Translations under genes and position numbers: made by a program | The notes under the pieces: generated by a model | What the model was told of the DNA's origin: nothing | Databases searched by the model: none | Seen by the model: the letters and a program-made list of their open reading frames with translations, nothing else | In this document: in pieces, positions 58,197-64,000 of the stretch | How the letters are laid out: each line of letters starts with the position of its first letter | Position numbering within the stretch: the first letter of the stretch is position 1 | Assembly: GCF_001427285.1 (NCBI RefSeq) | Contig: NZ_LMFV01000061.1 | Span: 66,104-130,103 of the forward strand | From: Mesorhizobium sp. Root552 | GTDB taxonomy: Bacteria > Pseudomonadota > Alphaproteobacteria > Rhizobiales > Rhizobiaceae | Length of the DNA: 64,000 nucleotides | Reading direction: 5' to 3'

Positions 58197-61085
58197 TTGA
58201 CGACATTTCCGCGAATCAGGTCGCTGCTCGCCTTCATTCTTGCAGCTCTGGTCACCATTTGCTCGGTCAGCTCGTCATATGCGATCGAGCCGATCAAGAT
58301 CGCGCGCGACGACGTGGCCCTGGACCTTTCCGGCGCGGTTGAGATTTATCGCAACCAGGGTGAAAATTTCCAGGTTTCGACCGCTCCCGGTCCCGACGGC
58401 ATCGTGCGTCGCATCGAAGTTGAGAGCAATGACAAGCGCTCCACCGGCGATTGGGCGGTGTTCGCGCTGGCCAATACCACCGACCAGCAGATCGACCGCC
58501 TCATCGTCGCGCCGCATTTCCGGCTCGTCAATTCCGGCCTGTTCTGGCCCGATCTCGGCTCGACGCGTATTGCCGCCATTACGCCCAGCGAGGGCTTTGC
58601 CCTCGACCGGCAGGTGAGCCCCGACGCCGACGTGTTCCGGGTCACGCTGAACCCTGGTGCGGTTGTCACCTTCGTCGCCGATCTCGCCTCGCCGAAACTG
58701 CCGCAGGTCTATCTGTGGGAGCCGGAGGCTTACAAGGATTCCGTCAATTCCTACACGCTCTATCGCGGCATCGTCATCGGTATCGCCGGCCTTCTGGCGC
58801 TGTTCCTGACCATCCTGTTCGTGGTCAAAGGAACCTCGATGTTTCCGGCAACGGCGGCCCTTTCCTGGGCAGTGCTTGCCTATATCTGCGTTGATTTCGG
58901 TTTCCTCAGCAAGATCATCGAGATGTCGCCCGGCAACGAGCAACTATGGCGAGCAGGCACGGAGGTCGGGCTCGCCGCGACCTTTGTTGTGTTCCTGTTC
59001 GCCTATCTCAATCTCAACCGCTGGCACGGCCATTTCAGCTACGGCGCGTTGGTATGGGTGCTGGGTCTGGCGCTTATCGCCGGCATCGCCATCATCGATC
59101 CCGCGGTGGCAGCCGGCATTGCGCGGCTGTCCTTCGCAGCAACGGCACTGACAGGCATCGGCCTCATCATCATGCTCGGCATACGCGGCTACGACCGCGC
59201 CATCATGCTGGTGCCAAGCTGGGTCATGGTTCTGCTATGGCTGACCGGCTCATGGATGGCGGTCAATGGCCTGCTCGACAACGATATCGTGCAACCGGCA
59301 CTGGGCGGCGGCCTGATCCTCATCATCCTGCTCATCGGCTTCACCGTCATGCAGCATGCGTTCGCCGGCGGCGCGCTGCATCAGGGGCTTTTCTCCGACA
59401 TCGAGCGGCAGGCGCTGGCGGTCATCGGTTCGGGCGACATCGTGTGGGACTGGGACGTGCTGCGCGACCGCGTCGTCACCCGCCCCGATGTCAGCCTGCA
59501 GCTTGGGCTCGCGCCCAATAGCCTTGGCGGCCCTGCCCGCAACTGGCTGCCTGTCCTGCACGCGGACGACCGCGACACGTTCCGCACCACGTTGGATATC
59601 GTGCTTGAGCACCGCCGCGGCCGCGTCTCCCAAAGCTTCCGCCTGCGCGGTGCCGACGGCCACTACCACTGGTTTGCGCTGCGCGCCCGCCCCGTTATCG
59701 GATCCGACGGCGAAGTGATCCGCTGCGTCGGCACCATGGTCGATGTGACCGAGCAGAAGAAGGCCGAGGAGCGCCTGCTGCACGATGCCGTGCACGACAA
59801 CCTTACAGGCTTGCCCAATCGCGAATTGTTCATGAACCGGCTGGAAGCGGTGATCTCGATCGCGCGAACCGAGGAAAAGGTCCGGCCAACGGTGTTTGTC
59901 ATCGATATCGACCGCTTCAAGCAGGTCAATGACGGGCTTGGCATTTCGGCCGGCGACACCATCCTGCTTACCATCGCACGGCGCTTGCATCGCCTGCTCA
60001 AGCCGAAGGATTCGCTATCGCGCTTCGCCGGTGACCAATTCGCCCTCATGCTGTTGTCGGAACAGGACCCGGCGCGCATCGCAGCGGTGGCCGAAGCGAT
60101 CAAGCAGGCCATCAGCGCCCCTATCACCTTCGCCAAGCGCGAAATCGTGCTCACTGCCTCGATGGGCCTCATCACCTGGACTTCCGAGCAAACCGCTGCG
60201 GAAGACATGGTCAAGGACGCCGAGCTTGCGCTTCATCAGGCAAAACGCTTCGGCGGCGACCGGATCGAGCCGTTCCGGCCCGCCTTCCGCACAGTCGGCA
60301 CCGACAAGCTGCAATTCGAGTCCGATCTCAGGCGTGCCATCGAACGGCGTGAATTTACCCTTGCCTACCAGCCCATCGTGCGATTGGAAGACAACAGCAT
60401 TGCCGGTTTCGAGGCACTATTGCGCTGGGACCACCCAAGGCGCGGCATGATCCCGCCGGGCGACTTCATTCCGGTCGCCGAAAATTGCGGCCTGATCGTC
60501 CAGCTTGGCCTGTTTGCCATGCAGCGTGCAGCCGAAGACCTCGCATCATGGCAAAAGCAGATCAGCGATGCGCCGCTGTCGGTTTCGGTCAACCTGTCCA
60601 GCCGCCAGTTGATCCGCCGCGATCTGGTCAGCGACGTGCGCTCGGTCATTGCCCGAGCCAACCTCAAGGCTCGCTGCTTCCGACTTGAGCTCACCGAATC
60701 GCTGGTGATGGACAATCCCGAACAGGCCGCCCACATCCTCAACAAGCTGAAGCGTCTTGGCATCGGCTTGTCGCTGGACGATTTCGGCACCGGCTATTCG
60801 TCGCTCTCCTATCTCACGCGCTTCCCCTTCGACACCATCAAGATCGACAAGAGTTTCGTAGACGACACGACGCCGAAGCGCGCCATGCTCATCAAATCGA
60901 TGGTCAACATGGCGCATGAACTGGGCCTGTCAGTGGTGGCGGAAGGCATTTCCGATCAAAGCGATGCGCTGGAGCTGCGCCAGATCGGCTGCGAATACGT
61001 CCAGAGCTTCATGTTCGGCGCACCTGTCGCGGGCGACCAGGTTTTGAAGATGCTGAAGGAACAGTACCCGCTCGAGCGGGCTTAA
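58197..61085 (+). CDS. Membrane PAS-GGDEF-EAL protein, probable c-di-GMP phosphodiesterase
   Basis: 962 residues, TTG start 3 bases after the GNAT stop, with aaagga upstream. Order: signal/anchor (1-29), periplasmic beta-sandwich (about 30-180), seven-TM block (about 186-390, DISM-like), PAS (about 405-520), GGDEF (about 528-695) and EAL (about 705-955). The GGDEF site reads AGDQF (611-615), so cyclase activity is probably lost. The EAL domain keeps EALLRW (739-744), ELTES, DDFGTGYSS (861-869) and KIDKSFV (882-888), so phosphodiesterase activity is likely. It may lower c-di-GMP in response to an external signal; the degenerate GGDEF could bind GTP as a regulator. Confidence 0.9.
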   Translation: MTTFPRIRSLLAFILAALVTICSVSSSYAIEPIKIARDDVALDLSGAVEIYRNQGENFQVSTAPGPDGIVRRIEVESNDKRSTGDWAVFALANTTDQQIDRLIVAPHFRLVNSGLFWPDLGSTRIAAITPSEGFALDRQVSPDADVFRVTLNPGAVVTFVADLASPKLPQVYLWEPEAYKDSVNSYTLYRGIVIGIAGLLALFLTILFVVKGTSMFPATAALSWAVLAYICVDFGFLSKIIEMSPGNEQLWRAGTEVGLAATFVVFLFAYLNLNRWHGHFSYGALVWVLGLALIAGIAIIDPAVAAGIARLSFAATALTGIGLIIMLGIRGYDRAIMLVPSWVMVLLWLTGSWMAVNGLLDNDIVQPALGGGLILIILLIGFTVMQHAFAGGALHQGLFSDIERQALAVIGSGDIVWDWDVLRDRVVTRPDVSLQLGLAPNSLGGPARNWLPVLHADDRDTFRTTLDIVLEHRRGRVSQSFRLRGADGHYHWFALRARPVIGSDGEVIRCVGTMVDVTEQKKAEERLLHDAVHDNLTGLPNRELFMNRLEAVISIARTEEKVRPTVFVIDIDRFKQVNDGLGISAGDTILLTIARRLHRLLKPKDSLSRFAGDQFALMLLSEQDPARIAAVAEAIKQAISAPITFAKREIVLTASMGLITWTSEQTAAEDMVKDAELALHQAKRFGGDRIEPFRPAFRTVGTDKLQFESDLRRAIERREFTLAYQPIVRLEDNSIAGFEALLRWDHPRRGMIPPGDFIPVAENCGLIVQLGLFAMQRAAEDLASWQKQISDAPLSVSVNLSSRQLIRRDLVSDVRSVIARANLKARCFRLELTESLVMDNPEQAAHILNKLKRLGIGLSLDDFGTGYSSLSYLTRFPFDTIKIDKSFVDDTTPKRAMLIKSMVNMAHELGLSVVAEGISDQSDALELRQIGCEYVQSFMFGAPVAGDQVLKMLKEQYPLERA

Positions 61086-61121
61086 GGCGCCCTGCAAATC
61101 CTGACGCTGAAAGATAGCGAC

Positions 61122-61730
61122 TCAGGCGTGGCCGGCGGCCGAGCTCAAATGCGCGATGTCGATGCCTATCGCAGCAAGGATACGGTCGTATTTGCTCTCG
61201 ATATCGGGATCGAACAGTAGTTCGGGCGTCGCCGGGCAGGTCAACCAGCCATTCTGGGCGATTTCGCTTTCCAACTGACCAGCACCCCAGCCCGAATAGC
61301 CGAGCGCCATCAGGGCACGCCGCGGCCCTCGTCCGGTCGAAATGGCCCGAAGGATGTCCACAGTGGCCGTCAGGCAAACCTCGTCGGACACATTCAGGGA
61401 AGATTCGACGCGGTAGTCGCCGGAATGCAGCACAAACCCACGGCTACGATCGACCGGCCCGCCATTGCGGACAATGAAGTCGCGGGCGGGCGGCGGCAAA
61501 CGGATGGCCTCCTGCTCGTCCATGATGCCAAGCTGGACGAGAAGGTCCGGAAAAAGCATCTGCTGGGTCTGGTTGATAATCAGCCCCATTGCGCCTTCAT
61601 CGCTGTGCGCACACACATAGATGACCGACCGCGCGAAACGGTTGTCCTTCATGCCGGGCATGGCAATGAGGAACTGGTCATCGAGAAAGCCGCCGCCTGC
61701 GGGCTTGCCTTTGTTGCGCAACAAATCCAT
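61122..61730 (-). CDS. yqgE: YqgE/AlgH family protein
   Basis: 202 residues from ATG 61730 (MDLLRNKGK). Typical UPF0301 pattern: [59 protein letters not shown] and [22 protein letters not shown]. Cytoplasmic; function not well defined. It reads toward the EAL gene (36 bases between stops). An in-frame extension upstream is not conserved in appearance. Confidence 0.9.
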   Translation of the reverse strand: MDLLRNKGKPAGGGFLDDQFLIAMPGMKDNRFARSVIYVCAHSDEGAMGLIINQTQQMLFPDLLVQLGIMDEQEAIRLPPPARDFIVRNGGPVDRSRGFVLHSGDYRVESSLNVSDEVCLTATVDILRAISTGRGPRRALMALGYSGWGAGQLESEIAQNGWLTCPATPELLFDPDIESKYDRILAAIGIDIAHLSSAAGHA

Positions 61731-61872
61731 GACGCAAGGGTAGCGCGTTTCCCTCCCCTGTGAAAGGTGCGCCGACATTGCGCGAGAACTATTTGGACCG
61801 CCTCCGCGTGCGCTGGGTAACGCAAAAATGATACGCCTCACGTGCGAAAATCGGTTGCCTCAACGTCCCGCA

Positions 61873-62697
61873 ATGCTCAATTCAACGGCCATGCGAAGCT
61901 TTGTCCTACTGGCGTCCGCCATCTTTGCCCTTGGGGTTGCCGCCTCGCCTGCAACCGCCTCTTCATCCGACTGGCACGACAGCGAGGGCGGCAAGGTGCG
62001 TCTTGTCACAACCGGCAAGCCGGATGCACAAGGCAAGCTGCAAGGCGCACTGGAGATCGCGCTCAAGCCAGGTTGGAAAACCTATTGGCGCGACCCCGGC
62101 GACAGCGGTGTCCCTCCGCAGATCGGCGTCGGGCGCAGCAGTAATATCTCGACGGCCGTACTGGCCTATCCTGCTCCACAACGCCACGACGACGGCTACA
62201 GCAAGTGGGCAGGCTACGACTACCCCGTCACCTTGCCCGTCGTATTCAAAGTTTCCTCTCCCAGTGAACCGGTGAAGATCGAGGCCGATGTTCTGCTTGG
62301 CATCTGCGAAACGATCTGCATTCCAGTTCAGGCCAAATTTACCGTCGATCCGGACACCGACCCCGATAGTCAGGCGGACGCCGCAGTCGTCATGGCGGCG
62401 CAAGCTGCGCTGCCGGCGCCGGCTCAGGCCGATTTCGGCATCGATGTGTTGCCGGGTGATCGGGAAACATTGGTTGTCGAGGCCAAAACTCCGGGCGACG
62501 GTAAAGAAACAGACTTCTTCGTTGCTGGCGAACAGGGCTACATGTTCGGTACGCCGGTCAAAAGCGTGAAATCCGGCAAGACGGTGTTTTCCGTGACGAT
62601 CCTCGACAGGCCGTCTGAAGCCCCGGTAGGCGAAGGACTGTTCTACACGCTGACGGATGACGGCGCTTCGGTCTCCGGCGTGCTGCCCTACCCATGA
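61873..62697 (+). CDS. DsbD alpha-domain-like secreted protein
   Basis: About 274 residues from ATG 61873; ATG 61828 and 61891 are alternatives. A clear signal peptide (MRSFVLLASAIFALGVAASPATA) is followed by the DsbD N-terminal fold: VRLVTTGKPDAQGKLQGALEIALKPGWKTYWRDPGDSGVPP and then ADVLLGICETICIPVQAKF. The two cysteines of GICETICIP match the DsbD alpha-domain pair that shuttles electrons in the periplasm. The membrane and C-terminal DsbD domains are absent from this gene and its neighbours. Cofactor partner unknown. Confidence 0.83.
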   Translation: MLNSTAMRSFVLLASAIFALGVAASPATASSSDWHDSEGGKVRLVTTGKPDAQGKLQGALEIALKPGWKTYWRDPGDSGVPPQIGVGRSSNISTAVLAYPAPQRHDDGYSKWAGYDYPVTLPVVFKVSSPSEPVKIEADVLLGICETICIPVQAKFTVDPDTDPDSQADAAVVMAAQAALPAPAQADFGIDVLPGDRETLVVEAKTPGDGKETDFFVAGEQGYMFGTPVKSVKSGKTVFSVTILDRPSEAPVGEGLFYTLTDDGASVSGVLPYP

Positions 62698-62819
62698 TAG
62701 ATTTGACGATTGCTGCCCTGTAACCAACGGGCTACAGCGTTTCATATCTGGATTAGAACACTCAATTTCTAAGGCGCCGAACCGCCCCCCTCTGAATTTC
62801 CTGACAAGCGAGGACTGCA

Positions 62820-63305
62820 ATGACGATTTCCGTTGGCGACAAGCTGCCCGAAGCAACCTTCAAGACTATGACTGAGGACGGCGCAAAAAGCCTGACGACA
62901 GCGGACATCTTCGCCGGCAAGAAAGTCGTGCTTTTCGGCGTCCCCGGCGCGTTCACGCCAACTTGCAGCAACAACCATCTTCCCGGTTATCTCGAGAACC
63001 ACGATGCCATCCTCGCGCGCGGCGCGGACACAATCGCCGTTGTTGCAGTCAACGACCATCATGTCATGGGTGCGTGGGCCCGCTTCACTGGCGGCGAAGG
63101 CAAGATCCTTTATCTTGCCGACGGAAATGCCCAGTTCATAAAGTCACTCGGCCTCGATGCCGACATGTCTGGCGGCGGCATGGGTCTGCGCTCGAAGCGG
63201 TTTTCGATGATCGTCGATGACGAACGGGTCACGACGATCAACCTCGAGGGAACGCCCGGTCAGGCGGTGGAATCGGGCGCAGCCCGGATTCTCGAACAGC
63301 TCTGA
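62820..63305 (+). CDS. Peroxiredoxin, Prx5 type
   Basis: 161 residues with the peroxidatic cysteine in VPGAFTPTCSNNHLPGY (C49), plus ARFTGGEGKILYLADGNAQF and RSKRFSMIVDDERVTTINLEG. It reduces peroxides with thiols. A good GCGAGGA Shine-Dalgarno precedes the ATG. It is 122 bases after the DsbD-like gene on the same strand, so redox functions may be linked. Confidence 0.94.
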   Translation: MTISVGDKLPEATFKTMTEDGAKSLTTADIFAGKKVVLFGVPGAFTPTCSNNHLPGYLENHDAILARGADTIAVVAVNDHHVMGAWARFTGGEGKILYLADGNAQFIKSLGLDADMSGGGMGLRSKRFSMIVDDERVTTINLEGTPGQAVESGAARILEQL

Positions 63306-63334
63306 AGAATTGGACCCGTTTTGCTGCGGTCAGA

Positions 63335-63862
63335 TCAATAGCTCTGTGACGAGCGTTTCGGTTTCCTGGACGTCGAAGCGGTTGCCTTGCCGCTCGGTGT
63401 CGGCGTGGCCGCAGGTTTCATCGGCCCCTTCTTGAAGGGCGCCATGCCGGCCCGGGCGAGTTCGTCCGCGCGTTCGTTCTCCGGGTGGCCGGCGTGGCCC
63501 TTCACCCAGTGCCAAGTGACCTTGTGGCGCCTGCGGGCTTCATCCAGCGCCTGCCAAAGTTCGACATTCTTGACCGGCTTGTTATCGGCTGTCTTCCAGC
63601 CCCGCCGCTTCCAGCCTTCTATCCAGCTTGAAATGCCATCCTTGACGTAGCTGGAATCCGTATGAAGATCGACGGTGCAAGGCTCCTTCAACGCATTCAA
63701 CGCCGAGATCGCCGCCATCAATTCCATGCGGTTGTTGGTGGTCAGTTGCTCGCCACCCGACAGTTCACGGGTAGCGCCGTTGAAGCGCAGGATCGCACCC
63801 CATCCGCCAGGTCCCGGATTTCCGGAGCATGCTCCATCAGTGAAAATCTCGACGTTCTTCAC
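63335..63862 (-). CDS. rnhA: Ribonuclease HI
   Basis: Cleaves RNA in RNA-DNA hybrids. 175 residues with the four catalytic acids D9 ([15 protein letters not shown]), E47 (NNRMEL), D69 (HTDSSYV) and D133 (ERADELA), and His123 in KGHAGH. The C-terminal tail is Lys/Pro/Thr-rich. The GTG start overlaps the thrB stop as GTGA. Confidence 0.97.
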   Translation of the reverse strand: MKNVEIFTDGACSGNPGPGGWGAILRFNGATRELSGGEQLTTNNRMELMAAISALNALKEPCTVDLHTDSSYVKDGISSWIEGWKRRGWKTADNKPVKNVELWQALDEARRRHKVTWHWVKGHAGHPENERADELARAGMAPFKKGPMKPAATPTPSGKATASTSRKPKRSSQSY

Positions 63863-64000
63863 GACGCCCTCAGCCCGTATTCGGCCGCCGAAGCGACATG
63901 GCGATGGAACCGCATGCGGCGCAGATATTCCAACGGGTCCTTCTTCACCACGAGGCTGCCTTCCGGCGTGTTCAGCCAGTCGTACAACCTTGTCAGCATG
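63859..64000 (-). CDS. thrB: Homoserine kinase, C-terminal part
   Basis: Only the last 46 residues are inside the window ([45 protein letters not shown], preceded by Met). This matches the end of the APH-fold homoserine kinase ThrB of alphaproteobacteria. The gene enters from beyond 64000 and its stop overlaps rnhA. It supplies O-phosphohomoserine to ThrC at 54883-56283. Confidence 0.85.
   Translation of the reverse strand, partial: MLTRLYDWLNTPEGSLVVKKDPLEYLRRMRFHRHVASAAEYGLRAS

Overview
The window is chromosomal DNA of an alphaproteobacterium of the Hyphomicrobiales, most likely Phyllobacteriaceae (Mesorhizobium-like). Reasons: most genes are GC-rich; a CcrM-type methyltransferase is present; the order smc-dsbA-DUF721-mutY and the thrB/rnhA overlap are typical of the group; cysN and cysC are fused; and the left end carries a long intergenic palindrome of the kind common in Mesorhizobium. 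The genus is inferred, not shown. About 48 genes are supported.

Layout. 1-442 is a gene-free repeat region. 443-4082 (minus) is the sulfate-activation set cysD-cysNC-cysQ, followed by UDP-glucose dehydrogenase and, on the plus strand, an O-antigen ligase/polymerase-like protein. 7246-11910 is mixed: an unknown small protein, an acyl-CoA synthetase, a DUF1499 membrane protein, an MBL-fold hydrolase and BioY. 12366-15943 is a ManNAcA unit (wecB, wecC, a second UDP-GlcNAc 2-epimerase). ppdK follows, then a small VOC protein behind a perfect SOS-type box, and tRNA-Gln(TTG). 19684-25734 is a copper/silver efflux operon: a Met/Cys-rich secreted protein, a FixH-like protein, a CusB-like adaptor, a CusA-like pump and cytochrome c. 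A 680-base gene-free stretch follows.

26416-44993 is a surface-polysaccharide locus. It holds a Wzz-like protein, an SDR/phosphoglycosyl-transferase fusion, a TviB/WbpO-type dehydrogenase, three GT4 glycosyltransferases, Wzy and Wzx, the dTDP-rhamnose genes rfbCBDA, an LpsL-type epimerase and a FlaA1/WbpM-type dehydratase. Two things interrupt it. One is a very AT-rich tract (about 32.7-34.6 kb) covering wzy and part of a glycosyltransferase. The other is a three-gene phage tail-fibre cassette (DUF2793 protein plus two small proteins) at 40058-41835. 45259-64000 is conserved housekeeping DNA: smc, a DsbA-type lipoprotein, DUF721, mutY, two HAD phosphatases, ccrM, a lipoprotein, thrC, an M16 protease, a GNAT, a membrane EAL protein with a broken GGDEF motif, yqgE, a DsbD-alpha-like protein, a peroxiredoxin, rnhA and the end of thrB.

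How it fits together. The sugar genes predict UDP-GlcA/GalA, UDP-ManNAcA, a GlcNAcA/GalNAcA-type uronate, dTDP-L-rhamnose and a FlaA1-derived 6-deoxy amino sugar. These would be assembled by an initiating PGT and GT4 enzymes, flipped by Wzx, polymerised by Wzy, length-controlled by Wzz and perhaps ligated by the 5.9 kb protein. The most unusual items are the tail-fibre cassette inside the locus that builds a likely phage receptor, the SDR-PGT fusion, the AT-rich wzy with a mosaic glycosyltransferase beside it, and the SOS box in front of an uncharacterised VOC gene.
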